A DNA stretch of 64,000 nt from Mesorhizobium sp. LNHC252B00 (GTDB lineage: Bacteria; Pseudomonadota; Alphaproteobacteria; Rhizobiales; Rhizobiaceae): the NCBI RefSeq assembly GCF_000502955.1, contig NZ_AYWO01000008.1, positions 71,568 to 135,567 on the forward strand, in the 5' to 3' direction. The notes under the pieces are model-generated. The model saw only the letters and a list, made by a program, of their open reading frames with translations. It made no database searches and had not been told where the DNA came from. Made by a program: the position numbers and the translations under genes. This document shows, piece by piece, positions 10,824 through 20,023 of this stretch (within the stretch, counting starts at the first letter, position 1; the number at the start of each line of letters is the position of its first letter).

Positions 10824-10907
10824 GCGTTGTTTAGCGGGAAACCAACGCTATGCCCTCATATAGACCGAGGCGGTGAGAACGGCCTTCTTCCTATTCGCTA
10901 TTCGCTC
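10824..10907. repeat. Right inverted repeat bounding the cyclase segment
   Basis: Perfect inverted copies of the left blocks: 10824-10855 (32 bases) and 10891-10907 (17 bases). The outer 17-base block overlaps the 3' end of lpxB and encodes its last residues (ANSE) and stop codon. The 32-base block lies 36 bases beyond the lpxB stop, a position suited to a hairpin terminator for lpxB. Confidence 0.85.
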
Positions 10908-12069
10908 TCTTAATGTACCGCATCACGACCTGCGCAGCGATCTCTCCGGATGGCTTCTCGGTCGCCATGCGCCGCGTGATCTCGGCGAAGCCTTGCTTCT
11001 GCCAGGCCCGCATGCCGCTGTCGGCAAACAGCGCCTCCAATTGCCGAGCCAAATTGTTCGGCTTGACGTACTCATTGTAGAATTCAGGGATCAACGCTCG
11101 ATCCGAGATCAGATTGGGCAGCAGTGCCGACCAGACCGAAACCATATACGGCGCGACGACGCGCGCGACAGGATCGAGCCGATAGCAGGAGATCATCGGC
11201 ACACCGGCCAGCGCCAGTTCCAGGGACACCGTCCCGGACGCGATGAGTGCGGCATCGGCTTTGCCGAACGCTTGCCATTTGCGCTGCGGATCGATGATGA
11301 TCTCAGGCTTTTCATCCCAACGGTTTACCGAGGATTTGACCAGGTCGGCGACATGCGGAACTGTCGGCAGCAACAGCCGCAGGCGGTGCCCGCGCGCGCG
11401 CAGCATCGACCCGGTTTCGACAAACGGATCGAGCAGCCGACGCACCTCGCCGCGCCGCGAGCCGGGCAGAACGAGCAGCGTCTTCACGCGGTCCGCAGCA
11501 AGGTCGCGCGGCAGGTCCTGTGCCTTGGCCGCGCTGAGCACGCCCGCATCATGCATGAGGCGATGCCCGACATAGGTGCCCAGGGGGCCGCCCAGCCGCT
11601 CAAGCTCCTTCACCTCGAACGGCAGGATGCAGAGGATATGGTCGACATAGGGCTTCATCGCCGCCGCCCTGCCCGGCCGCCACGCCCAGACGCTCGGGCA
11701 GACATAGTGGATGATCGGGATCGATGGATTGGCCGCACGGACCTTTTTGGCGACGCGCAACGAAAAGTCCGGGCTGTCGATGGTGATGAGGCAATCAGGC
11801 TTCTCGTCCGCAACGCTCCTGGCCAGCTCGTTGATCCGCCGCATCAGCCGCGGCAGGTCGCGCAGGATGGCGCTGAAGCCCATGAGGGCGATCTCACCGG
11901 CATCGAATGGCGGGACCAGTCCCTGTGCCTGCAAATGGCGACCGCCGAGGCCGACGAGTCGCACGTCGCGCCCGGTAGCCTGCTTGAGCGAACGCACGAT
12001 GTCGGCACCGAGCAGATCGCCGGACTCCTCGCCGGCAACGATTGCGATCTTCAATGCCCTGTCAACCAT
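10891..12069 (-). CDS. lpxB: Lipid-A-disaccharide synthase
   Basis: Glycosyltransferase (GT19) joining UDP-2,3-diacylglucosamine and lipid X into the lipid A disaccharide at the inner membrane. From ATG 12069 it is 392 residues. The N-terminus reads LKIAIVAGEESGDLLGADIV, with the family GExSGD signature. Later come HYVCPSVWAWRPGR and the LPGSRRGEV segment. The start overlaps the end of lpxI by 8 bases, indicating translational coupling. A longer frame reading back into lpxI is not real. The last codons and stop lie in the GCGAATAG repeat. Confidence 0.96.
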   Translation of the reverse strand: MVDRALKIAIVAGEESGDLLGADIVRSLKQATGRDVRLVGLGGRHLQAQGLVPPFDAGEIALMGFSAILRDLPRLMRRINELARSVADEKPDCLITIDSPDFSLRVAKKVRAANPSIPIIHYVCPSVWAWRPGRAAAMKPYVDHILCILPFEVKELERLGGPLGTYVGHRLMHDAGVLSAAKAQDLPRDLAADRVKTLLVLPGSRRGEVRRLLDPFVETGSMLRARGHRLRLLLPTVPHVADLVKSSVNRWDEKPEIIIDPQRKWQAFGKADAALIASGTVSLELALAGVPMISCYRLDPVARVVAPYMVSVWSALLPNLISDRALIPEFYNEYVKPNNLARQLEALFADSGMRAWQKQGFAEITRRMATEKPSGEIAAQVVMRYIKRANSE

Positions 12070-12979
12070 TGCGTGGCTCCGTCGCGGCAGGCAGACCAAT
12101 GACGAACAGACCAAGCGCGTTGGCGCGCGCGATGGTTTCCGGGCCTTCGAGAACCAGCGAACGTCCCGCTTCCACGGCAATGCCGGCAAGCCCGGCCGCA
12201 TGCACGGCTTCGACCGTTTGCGGGCCGATGGAGGGAAGATCCGCGCGCAGTTCCTGACCAGGCTTGGCGCACTTGACCAGGACACCGCGGGTCTTGCCGG
12301 CAATACGGCCGTGGCCACGCAGCAGCTTCGCACGGTCGAGCAGTCCTGCTGTTCCCTCGATACCTTCCAACGCGATGGTCCGGCCGCCGACGGCGATCGC
12401 CGCCTGGCCAATATCGAGCGCCCCTATGGCCTTTGCCGCCGCAAGGCCGGCCTCGATGTCGCGCCAGTCGGATTTCCTTGGCGAGGCTTTCGTCAGCACG
12501 CCTTCGGCAGCGACAAGGTTCGGCACGATCTCATGGGCGCCGACGACCTTTATTCCCCGCGCTTCGAGGCCTCGCGCCAAGACCTTCAGCAGGCCATCAT
12601 CGCCACGCGCCAGCGCCGCGACAACGACCGGTATCACTGCGAGCAGACCGAGACTTGGACGCAGCTGTGTCAGTCTTGGCCGGCGCTTGATCTCCCCGGC
12701 AAGCACCAGATGGGTGATCCGGTGCCGCCGCAGCAACGATATCAGCGAGCCGATGCCTTCCAGAGCGAGGCTTTCATGCTCATACCGGGAGAGCTCCGCC
12801 GTGCGGTCGACCTCGCCGTCCATCAGGATGACAAAGGGCGGATAGCCTTGTTCAGCCGAACCGGCCGCGACCTCTACGGGCAGACTGCCACCGCCGGCGA
12901 TAATGCCGACCCTGGCGCCTGGCGGGAGATCAAGACGCGCTGCCGCTGTCTCAGTCTTCGTCATCGACATCGTCGCCAT
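12062..12979 (-). CDS. lpxI: UDP-2,3-diacylglucosamine pyrophosphatase (LpxI type)
   Basis: Alternative UDP-diacylglucosamine hydrolase of alphaproteobacteria that replaces LpxH, releasing lipid X for LpxB. About 305 residues of the DUF1009/LpxI family, beginning with a glycine-rich VGIIAGGGSLPVEVA segment. C-terminal features include the conserved LPSIGPQTVEA and GLFVIGLP stretches. The start lies within the 3' end of lpxA; ATG codons at 12979, 12970 and 12964 are all possible, giving overlaps of 29, 20 or 14 bases. Its position between lpxA and lpxB is the usual one in Rhizobiales. Confidence 0.93.
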   Translation of the reverse strand: MATMSMTKTETAAARLDLPPGARVGIIAGGGSLPVEVAAGSAEQGYPPFVILMDGEVDRTAELSRYEHESLALEGIGSLISLLRRHRITHLVLAGEIKRRPRLTQLRPSLGLLAVIPVVVAALARGDDGLLKVLARGLEARGIKVVGAHEIVPNLVAAEGVLTKASPRKSDWRDIEAGLAAAKAIGALDIGQAAIAVGGRTIALEGIEGTAGLLDRAKLLRGHGRIAGKTRGVLVKCAKPGQELRADLPSIGPQTVEAVHAAGLAGIAVEAGRSLVLEGPETIARANALGLFVIGLPAATEPRNG

Positions 12980-13790
12980 CGCCGCCCTTGAGCGACGGCA
13001 CAGCGTAGTGCCGCTTGCCGCGACTGGAGATGAAATCGATGATTTTCATGGCGGTCGGCGAAGACGCGAACTCCGCCTTGGCGAATTCGATGTTCTCGCC
13101 AACTGTGCGGGAACGGTCGAAGATCATCCTGTAGGCCTTGCGCAGCACATGGATCTCGGACCTCGGCAGGCCGGAGCGCTTCAGGCCTATGATGTTGAGG
13201 CCGCGCAGGCTGGCACGGTTGCCGACCGCGATGGCATAGGGAATGACGTCGCCGACGATCGCCGAGCAGCCGCCCAGAAAGGCGTTGTCGCCGATGCGGA
13301 CAAACTGATGCACGGCGGTCAGCCCACCGATATAGACATTGTTGCCGACCTCGCAGTGGCCGCCCAGCGTCGCGCCGTTGGCGAACGTCGCGTTGTTGCC
13401 CACCACGCAATCATGGGCGATGTGGGCGTAGGCAAGGAAATTGCCATTGTCGCCGACCGTCGTCTCGCCGCGGCTGGAATCGGTGCCGAGATGCATGGTC
13501 ACGCCTTCGCGGATCGTGCAGTTCTGGCCGATGACCAGGGTGGTGCGGCCGCCCCTGTGCTTGGTGTTCTGTGGTGGGGCGCCCAATGTCGCCATTGGGT
13601 AGACCTTGGTCGAAGCACCGATTGAAGTCGCGCCCATTACCGAGATATGACTGACCAGTTCGACGCCGTCGCCGATCACGACATCGGCGCCGACGTGGCA
13701 GAACGGTCCGATGCGCACACCGTCGCCGATTTGGGCGCCTTCCTCCACAACGGAAGAAACATGGATGGATGTCTTGATTTTCATAAGCAT
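12951..13790 (-). CDS. lpxA: UDP-N-acetylglucosamine acyltransferase
   Basis: First step of lipid A synthesis, transferring 3-hydroxyacyl from ACP to UDP-GlcNAc; cytosolic trimer. The 279 residues show the left-handed parallel beta-helix hexapeptide repeats (IGDGVRIGPFCHVGADVVIG and onward) and the catalytic-histidine region LAYAHIAHDCVVGNN. The C-terminal helical acyltransferase part (RMIFDRSRTVGENI) is present, followed by an acidic tail (DGDDVDDED). The start may be 13790 or 13784. It lies 7 bases after fabZ. Confidence 0.96.
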   Translation of the reverse strand: MLMKIKTSIHVSSVVEEGAQIGDGVRIGPFCHVGADVVIGDGVELVSHISVMGATSIGASTKVYPMATLGAPPQNTKHRGGRTTLVIGQNCTIREGVTMHLGTDSSRGETTVGDNGNFLAYAHIAHDCVVGNNATFANGATLGGHCEVGNNVYIGGLTAVHQFVRIGDNAFLGGCSAIVGDVIPYAIAVGNRASLRGLNIIGLKRSGLPRSEIHVLRKAYRMIFDRSRTVGENIEFAKAEFASSPTAMKIIDFISSRGKRHYAVPSLKGGDGDDVDDED

Positions 13791-13797
13791 TCGATCG

Positions 13798-14265
13798 TCA
13801 GTCGCTGGTGACCATCATGGCTGAAATCTCGGCCTCGGCCGCCTTGGCGCCGTCGACCATGGCTTCACAAGCGAATTTGAGCAGATTGCCGCGTTTCTTG
13901 ATTTTCTTGACATAGATCTTCAACTGGTCGCCGGGGACGACCGGTTTGCGGAATTTGGCGTTGTCGATGGTCAGGAAATAGACCAGCGACGGCTTTTCAG
14001 TCCCGAGGCTACGGATGCAGATGGCACCAGCCGTCTGCGCCATCGCTTCGACGATAAGCACACCTGGCATCACAGGCTGCTCTGGAAAATGCCCCTGAAA
14101 ATGTGGCTCGTTTATGGTCACGTTCTTGATGCCAACGGCGGACTCGTCGCCATCGATGTCGACGATGCGATCGATCATCAGGAACGGATAGCGGTGCGGC
14201 AAGAGCTTTATCAGCCCCATAATGTCGACCGCTTCCAGCGTCGTCGACGCGATCATGTCAGCCAT
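13798..14265 (-). CDS. fabZ: 3-hydroxyacyl-ACP dehydratase
   Basis: Hot-dog-fold dehydratase of type II fatty acid synthesis. It competes with LpxA for 3-hydroxyacyl-ACP, which explains the conserved clustering with lpx genes. 155 residues; [14 protein letters not shown] near residue 22 and the catalytic segment [16 protein letters not shown] with its His, and the Glu of [11 protein letters not shown], are visible. The ATG overlaps the lpxD stop by 8 bases, so it is translationally coupled. Confidence 0.97.
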   Translation of the reverse strand: MADMIASTTLEAVDIMGLIKLLPHRYPFLMIDRIVDIDGDESAVGIKNVTINEPHFQGHFPEQPVMPGVLIVEAMAQTAGAICIRSLGTEKPSLVYFLTIDNAKFRKPVVPGDQLKIYVKKIKKRGNLLKFACEAMVDGAKAAEAEISAMMVTSD

Positions 14266-15316
14266 TGCCTCCCTCGCCCTTTTTGCGGCTCCTGGCGAGC
14301 TTGCGCAGCATGGCTATCTCCCGCATGGCTTCCGCCATCGGCTGTGCCGGATAACCGCCCCAGATCTCGCCTGCAGGGACATTGCTCATAAATCCACTTC
14401 TGGCGGCAAGTTTGGCCCCTGTCCCGATGGTTAGGTGATCCGCAAGCCCGACGCCACCGCCCATAGTGACGTTGTCACCCACGACCACGGACCCAGAAAT
14501 ACCCGAAAGCCCGGCGATTATGCAATTGCGGCCGATGCGAACGTTATGGGCGATCTGCACGAGATTGTCGATTTTGGTACCCTGGCCGATGATCGTATCG
14601 GACATGGCGCCGCGATCGACGGTGGTGTTGGAGCCGATCTCGACGTCGTCCTGAATGACGACACGGCCGATCTGCGGCACGCGTTCCGGGCCCTTGGCGC
14701 CACCGACGAAGCCAAAACCATCCTGGCCGATCCTGGCACCGCCATGGATGATGACGCGGTTGCCGATCAAGGCATACTGGATGCTGGCGCCCGGACCGAC
14801 ATAACCGTCGCGGCCGATCTGGCAGGATTGTCCGATGACCGCATTGGGCGCGATGACGGTACCGCTGCCGATCGACGCTCCCGGCCCGATGACCGCTCCG
14901 GCCTCGACGATGGCACCTGCTTCGACATGCGCGGTGACATCGACATGAGCATGCGGCGAGACACCGGTTTCACTGGTCATCGGTCCTGGCGTCGCCGCCC
15001 TAGGAAACAGAAGGCGTCCGACCAGCGCGAAGGCCTGCTGCGGACGGGCATGAACCAGAACGGCCATGCCGGCCGGCGCCTTGCCCGCAAATTCCGCCGG
15101 ACACAGCACCGCGGCCGCCCGCAGCGACGGCATCAGCGCGGAATTACGCCTGCCGTCGACAAATACGAGCGCATTCTCGCCGCCCTCGCTGGCCGGCGCG
15201 AGCGCATCGATGAAAATATCGGATTGGCCGGAATCGACAAGCACCGAGCCGGTCAGATTCGCGACTTCGCCCGCCGTATACCGGCGTGATGGCGCGAAGA
15301 ACACCGGATCGGTCAT
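14258..15316 (-). CDS. lpxD: UDP-3-O-(3-hydroxyacyl)glucosamine N-acyltransferase
   Basis: Third acyl-transfer step of lipid A synthesis. 352 residues: an N-terminal uridine-binding domain (about 1-105), hexapeptide beta-helix repeats in the middle, and a C-terminal helix. The catalytic His lies in the [12 protein letters not shown] segment. It follows bamA in the usual bamA-lpxD-fabZ-lpxA order and overlaps fabZ by 8 bases. Confidence 0.96.
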   Translation of the reverse strand: MTDPVFFAPSRRYTAGEVANLTGSVLVDSGQSDIFIDALAPASEGGENALVFVDGRRNSALMPSLRAAAVLCPAEFAGKAPAGMAVLVHARPQQAFALVGRLLFPRAATPGPMTSETGVSPHAHVDVTAHVEAGAIVEAGAVIGPGASIGSGTVIAPNAVIGQSCQIGRDGYVGPGASIQYALIGNRVIIHGGARIGQDGFGFVGGAKGPERVPQIGRVVIQDDVEIGSNTTVDRGAMSDTIIGQGTKIDNLVQIAHNVRIGRNCIIAGLSGISGSVVVGDNVTMGGGVGLADHLTIGTGAKLAARSGFMSNVPAGEIWGGYPAQPMAEAMREIAMLRKLARSRKKGEGGNG

Positions 15317-15351
15317 TCCAGAAGCTATATCCAGCTAGATCGGAACATTTT

Positions 15352-15376
15352 CTCCCGGACCTTAAAGACCCGGGAG
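15352..15376. other. Stem-loop between bamA and lpxD
   Basis: CTCCCGG (15352-15358) pairs with CCGGGAG (15370-15376) around an 11-base loop. It is not followed by a T-run on the minus strand, so it is more likely a processing or partial-termination structure between bamA and lpxD than a complete rho-independent terminator. Confidence 0.4.
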
Positions 15377-15392
15377 CATCGTTGGCCACCGA

Positions 15393-17744
15393 TCAGAAGC
15401 GGGTCGATATGCCGAAGTTGAATTCCTGCACATCGTCGCGCGCTTCCTTCTTGACCGGGATCGCATAGTCGATACGGATCGGACCGAACGGCGACGCCCA
15501 CATCAGGCCGAGGCCGACCGAGGCACGCAACTTCATACCGACCGAGTCCTGAGTGACTCCAGCGGTGTCGACCTTGCTTCCATAGAGCGTTGCCGCGTCG
15601 GCGAATACCGCGCCACGCAAGCCGAAGCTTTCCGGCACGACCGGCAACGGAAACTGGGCTTCTGCGGAGGCATTGAAATAGGTCGTGCCGCCGAGATGGT
15701 CACCCGTGTTGACGTCTACAGGACCGATGCCGCCATAGGCGAAGCCACGGATCATGCGGTCGGAGCTTTGGAACTGATCGAAGATCCGCAAACCATCGCT
15801 GCCGTATCCTACAACATGGCCAGCGCCACCTGAAATGAGCCCGACCAGGTCGTACTGCTCCGACAGCGTCTGGTAGATACTGCCGCGCCCCGTGACCTTC
15901 ACGAACTTGGCATCACCGCCGAGGCCTGCGACTTCCACCGTCGTGGTGGCGTAGATACCCTCGTGCGGGCTCTTCATATCGTCGATGGTGTTGTAGACCA
16001 GCCCGAGGCTGACCGACGACTTGATCCAAGGGCTTTGTTCGATGCCGTCTAGGATAGCCGTGGAAACGTCGCAGCCGGCGTTGGGATCGCAATCATCATC
16101 CAGCTTATATTTCTCTTGCGAGATGTTGTAGGCCAACTGGGTCGAGATGCTGTCCGTGATCGGCAGACCGAAGCGAACGGTCGCACCCGTGGTGTCGCTG
16201 TCGTAGTGATCGTAGTTCCGGGTCTGCTTAAAGATGTCGAAGCCGGCAGCGATACGCCGTCCGAGGAAATAGGGCTCGGTGAAGGACAGGCTGTAATCGC
16301 GCGAATTCTTGCCGCCGCCTGCCGACACCTTGATGAACTGGCCACGACCAAGGAAGTTGCGCTCGGTGATCGACCCTTCGACGGATGGGCCAGCCGTATC
16401 GCCACCGGTCGAATAGCCAGCACCAACCGAGAATTCACCGGTCGACTTCTCGACCACGTCGACCACCAGAACGACCTGGTCAGGCTGCGAGCCCGGAACG
16501 GTCGAGATATCGACTTTGTCAAAGTAATTAAGGTTTTCCAGACGCTTCTTCGCGCGCTGGATGAGCACCTGGTTGAAGGCGTCGCCCTCACTGACGTCAA
16601 ACTCGCGACGGATGACATAATCGCGCGTGCGGTCGTTGCCACGGATCTCGATGCGCTCGATATAGGCTTTGGTGCCTTGGTCGATCGTGTAGACCACCGA
16701 AATGGTGTGGTTTTCGAAATTGCGGTCGCCGCGTGGCGTCACCTGCGCGAAGGCATAGCCGGAACCGGCCACCTTCTCGGTCAGGGCAATGATGGAATCC
16801 TCGACGTCCTTGGCGTTGTAGACGTCGCCCTTGCGGGTCTCGATCACCGATTCCAGTGCCTTGCCGTCTACTTCCGGGATCGTGCTTTCGACGCTGACGT
16901 CACCGAATGTGTAGCGGTCGCCTTCCTGGACGGTGATGGTGACCGTGTACTTGTTCGTCGCGCTGTCGAGCTCGCCGACTGCGGACACGACCTGGAAGTC
17001 GGCATAGCCGTGATTGTAGTAGAAACGGCGCAGCAGCTCCTGGTCGGCGCGCAGCTTATCCTCGTCATAGACGTCGTCGCGCAGGATGAACGATACCCAC
17101 GACGAACGCTTGGTATTGATCACATCCGACAGGCGGCGGCTCGAATAGGCGCTGTTGCCGACGAAATTGATCGCCGCGATCTGCGTACGTTCGCCTTCGG
17201 TGATGTTGAAGACCACGTTCACGCGGTTGTCGCCGAGCTGCATGACCTGCGTGGTCACCGTCACATCGTCCCGGCCGATACGTTTGTAGGCAGCCTTGAT
17301 CGATTCGACGTCGGCATCGAGCGTTGCCTGCGAGAACGTCCCGCGCGGCTTCAGCTGCACCGCCGCCGCAAGCGCATTGTCCTTGAGCTTCTTGTTGTTC
17401 TGGAACAGCACCTGGTTGACGACCTGGTACTCGGCAACCTTGACCACCAGGGTCGATCCGACCTGGTTGATCTGCACATCCGAGAACAGGCCGGTGCCGA
17501 ACAGCGCCTTGATGGCGCTGTCGATATCGGAACTGGAGAACGCCTTGCCCGGCTTGATGGTGATGTAATTGCGGATTGTCTCAGCGTCGATACGCTGGTT
17601 GCCGCTCACTTCGACTCTGCTGACGACAGCGGCTTCGGCCGCCGATGTGGCAACGAACTGCACTGCGAGAGCGCCTGACACGACAAGAGCCGCGGACAGG
17701 GTCACCGCGGAAGCGGCGCTCAGAAACTTGGATGCTGCCTTCAT
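15393..17744 (-). CDS. bamA: Outer membrane protein assembly factor BamA
   Basis: Central Omp85 component of the BAM complex, inserting beta-barrel proteins into the outer membrane. 783 residues. An N-terminal signal peptide probably ends near the ATSAAEA stretch (about residue 37). POTRA domains follow to about residue 430, starting VVSRVEVSGNQRIDAETI. The C-terminal 16-stranded barrel contains MIRGFAYGGIGP (the VRGF-like loop-6 motif as IRGF) and ends in a terminal Phe (FNFGISTRF), the normal outer-membrane signal. It has its own predicted promoter upstream. Confidence 0.97.
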   Translation of the reverse strand: MKAASKFLSAASAVTLSAALVVSGALAVQFVATSAAEAAVVSRVEVSGNQRIDAETIRNYITIKPGKAFSSSDIDSAIKALFGTGLFSDVQINQVGSTLVVKVAEYQVVNQVLFQNNKKLKDNALAAAVQLKPRGTFSQATLDADVESIKAAYKRIGRDDVTVTTQVMQLGDNRVNVVFNITEGERTQIAAINFVGNSAYSSRRLSDVINTKRSSWVSFILRDDVYDEDKLRADQELLRRFYYNHGYADFQVVSAVGELDSATNKYTVTITVQEGDRYTFGDVSVESTIPEVDGKALESVIETRKGDVYNAKDVEDSIIALTEKVAGSGYAFAQVTPRGDRNFENHTISVVYTIDQGTKAYIERIEIRGNDRTRDYVIRREFDVSEGDAFNQVLIQRAKKRLENLNYFDKVDISTVPGSQPDQVVLVVDVVEKSTGEFSVGAGYSTGGDTAGPSVEGSITERNFLGRGQFIKVSAGGGKNSRDYSLSFTEPYFLGRRIAAGFDIFKQTRNYDHYDSDTTGATVRFGLPITDSISTQLAYNISQEKYKLDDDCDPNAGCDVSTAILDGIEQSPWIKSSVSLGLVYNTIDDMKSPHEGIYATTTVEVAGLGGDAKFVKVTGRGSIYQTLSEQYDLVGLISGGAGHVVGYGSDGLRIFDQFQSSDRMIRGFAYGGIGPVDVNTGDHLGGTTYFNASAEAQFPLPVVPESFGLRGAVFADAATLYGSKVDTAGVTQDSVGMKLRASVGLGLMWASPFGPIRIDYAIPVKKEARDDVQEFNFGISTRF

Positions 17745-17812
17745 CGGGCTTAATAACCTTTTCTCGTAGTCCCCACGGCGAGAAAACCGGACGTGCGGTA
17801 ATTTCCCCTACC

Positions 17813-17841
17813 GTATTAACCGGATTTTCCCTACACGCAAG
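17813..17841 (-). promoter_or_regulatory. Predicted sigma-70 promoter of bamA
   Basis: On the minus strand CTTGCG (17836-17841) and TAATAC (17813-17818) are 17 bases apart, close to the rhizobial CTTGAC-N17-CTATAT consensus. It lies about 70 bases ahead of the bamA ATG in the 217-base gap after rseP. An inverted repeat (CAAGGCT 17838-17844, AGCCTTG 17867-17873) overlaps its -35 side and could be an operator or the end of the rseP transcript. Confidence 0.55.
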
Positions 17842-17961
17842 GCTTCTGGTTAATTTGTATTTACTTAGCCTTGCGGCGTGGCTTTCGCGTCACTCATATC
17901 CCCGTGCATGGTAAACGGCGTCTCAACATCGGCCATGCAGAAGCCGAATTTCTTCATGATT

Positions 17962-19104
17962 TCAGCATCCAAACAGATCGTTCCAGAAAACGAACCCCAT
18001 GAAGCACAGCACCAGAAGCAACCCGGCCCGATAGGCCATTTCCATCATCCGTTCCGACACCGGACGGCGAATGACGGCCTCCACCCCGTAGAACAGGAGA
18101 TGGCCGCCGTCGAGGGGGGGAATCGGCAAAAGGTTGAGAAACCCGATGCCAACCGACAGCATTGCAACCAGCTGCACGAGCCATTCGAATCCCAGTTTCG
18201 CCGCCTTGCCGGCCATGTCCGCGATCTTCACGGGGCCGCCCAGCTGACATTTGTCCTCGCGCCCAACGACAAAGCGCTGCAGGAACTGGCCGGTGCGCTG
18301 GATGACATGCCCGGTTTCCTGGACGGCCGCTGCAACCGCCCCGACGGGTGTGTAGGTGACGAGTCGCGGCTGGCCGAGTTCCTTGTTGTTGACAACGCCG
18401 ATCACGGCGACCTTGACCTTGTTGCCGAGCGCGTCTTCCTGTTCCATTAGCCGCGGCGCCGCGGTCACCGTGACCTCCTTGCCGCCGCGCAGCATGACGA
18501 AGGTAATAATGTCGTCGGCGCGGCCCGAGACCAGGCGCTGGACGTCGCCAAAGGTTTCGACCTTGTTGCCGTCGACGCTGACGAATCGATCGCCGGGCAG
18601 GATGCCGGCCTTCGCCGCCGGGCTGTCGGCCGTCACCTCGGCCACCATCGGCTCCGCGACATAACGGCCATAGGCAGTGAACAGCACGGCAAAGACGACG
18701 ATCGTCAGCAGGAAATTGAACACTGGCCCGGCCACCACTGTTGCCGCGCGCTTCCAGATCGGCTGCGTGTGAAAGGCGACCTTGCGCTCCTCCTCCGTCA
18801 GCGTCTTGAGTTCTTCCGTCGAGGGCTGGCTCGAGGTGGCGCTCATGTCGCCGACGAATTTGACATAGCCGCCAAGCGGTATCGCGCAGAGTTTCCAGCG
18901 CGTGCCGTGGCTGTCGTTGAAGCCGAAGAGTTCGGGACCGAAGCCGATCGAGAAGGCCTTGACGCCGATGCCGCACCAGCGCCCGACAAGGTAATGGCCC
19001 ATCTCATGGACGAATACGACCACGGTCAGCACAAAGAGGAACGGCACCAGCGTGCCGAGGACAAAGCCTTCTGTGCTGAAAAGCGCGTGAAGAATCTCGT
19101 TCAA
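17962..19104 (-). CDS. rseP: RIP metalloprotease RseP (site-2 protease)
   Basis: Inner-membrane zinc protease performing regulated intramembrane proteolysis. 380 residues: first transmembrane helix carrying HEMGH at 33-37, a PDZ domain in the middle (DSPAAKAGILPGDRFVSVDG), then the second catalytic motif LNLLPIPPLDGGHLL with the zinc-ligand Asp, and a last helix. It lies between cdsA and bamA, the usual envelope cluster context. The start sits 103 bases after cdsA. Confidence 0.96.
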   Translation of the reverse strand: MNEILHALFSTEGFVLGTLVPFLFVLTVVVFVHEMGHYLVGRWCGIGVKAFSIGFGPELFGFNDSHGTRWKLCAIPLGGYVKFVGDMSATSSQPSTEELKTLTEEERKVAFHTQPIWKRAATVVAGPVFNFLLTIVVFAVLFTAYGRYVAEPMVAEVTADSPAAKAGILPGDRFVSVDGNKVETFGDVQRLVSGRADDIITFVMLRGGKEVTVTAAPRLMEQEDALGNKVKVAVIGVVNNKELGQPRLVTYTPVGAVAAAVQETGHVIQRTGQFLQRFVVGREDKCQLGGPVKIADMAGKAAKLGFEWLVQLVAMLSVGIGFLNLLPIPPLDGGHLLFYGVEAVIRRPVSERMMEMAYRAGLLLVLCFMGFVFWNDLFGC

Positions 19105-19207
19105 GACAAACCCTCAAATTCTTCCACAGCGCGGATTGCGCCGTGACTGTGACACCAATCCGGGCGAATCCAAGGCGCATCGCGCATCGGACCTGAAATG
19201 ACACCAC

Positions 19208-20023
19208 TCAAACGGGGAACAGACCCTGCGCCGGATGATCGGCGGTCGCCGAAATCCAGCCAATGACGTATAGGGCGAAAGCCGCCGCGACAAGCCCATC
19301 GACGCGATCCATCACGCCACCATGGCCTGGGATCAGCGTACCCGAATCCTTGCGGCCGTGGCGGCGTTTGACCCAGGATTCAAACAGGTCCCCGGCCTGT
19401 GAGACAATTGACAACACGAGCGCCACCAGGCTGAGCAACGCCAGGTTGCCGACGCCGGCAGCGGCGCCGAGGATCAACCCCGCGACAACGCCTCCGACAG
19501 CGCCGCCGAGCGCGCCGCTGCGTGTCTTGCCAGGTGAGATCGCCGGCGCCAGCTTCGGGCCTCCAACCGCACGGCCAACGAAATACGCAAAAATATCGGT
19601 GGCCCAGACGACCGCGAACAGGAACAGGATGGCGACAAGGCCCGAACGGTCACCGTCGCGCAGCAAGGCCAGCGACAGGCCTGAAACGGCAGCATAGGCA
19701 AGACCGCTCGCGTCCCATTGCCCGGCCTTGCGAACCGACGCGGCAATCGCCGTTGTGGCAACCATGACCACGACATATGGCAACAGCCAGGACGCGCCAA
19801 GGCCGCCAATCAAGGCGCCAATGAAGACAACCAGCAGCGCTTCCGGCAGGAAACCCAGACCCGTGGCCCCGGCCCGGCGCGACATGCGGGTCCATTCATA
19901 GAAAATGACCGCAGCGATCACGGCGCACAGCAAGCGGAACGGCATACCGCCGAGCCAGGTCAAGCCAAGGGTGATGATGGCAAGCACGATCGCCGAAATG
20001 ACGCGCAGCCGGAGATTGCTCAT
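19208..20023 (-). CDS. cdsA: Phosphatidate cytidylyltransferase
   Basis: Makes CDP-diacylglycerol from phosphatidate and CTP at the inner membrane, the branch point to all major phospholipids. 271 residues with about eight hydrophobic helices and the C-terminal CdsA signature [21 protein letters not shown]...[12 protein letters not shown], seen in full though broken here by an omission. The ATG overlaps the stop of uppS by 4 bases. Confidence 0.96.
   Translation of the reverse strand: MSNLRLRVISAIVLAIITLGLTWLGGMPFRLLCAVIAAVIFYEWTRMSRRAGATGLGFLPEALLVVFIGALIGGLGASWLLPYVVVMVATTAIAASVRKAGQWDASGLAYAAVSGLSLALLRDGDRSGLVAILFLFAVVWATDIFAYFVGRAVGGPKLAPAISPGKTRSGALGGAVGGVVAGLILGAAAGVGNLALLSLVALVLSIVSQAGDLFESWVKRRHGRKDSGTLIPGHGGVMDRVDGLVAAAFALYVIGWISATADHPAQGLFPV

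Noticed and set aside
16116..17678. 520-residue plus-strand frame antisense to bamA
   Set aside because: It has a low-complexity Arg/Asp/His composition typical of antisense frames in GC-rich genes and no known domain.
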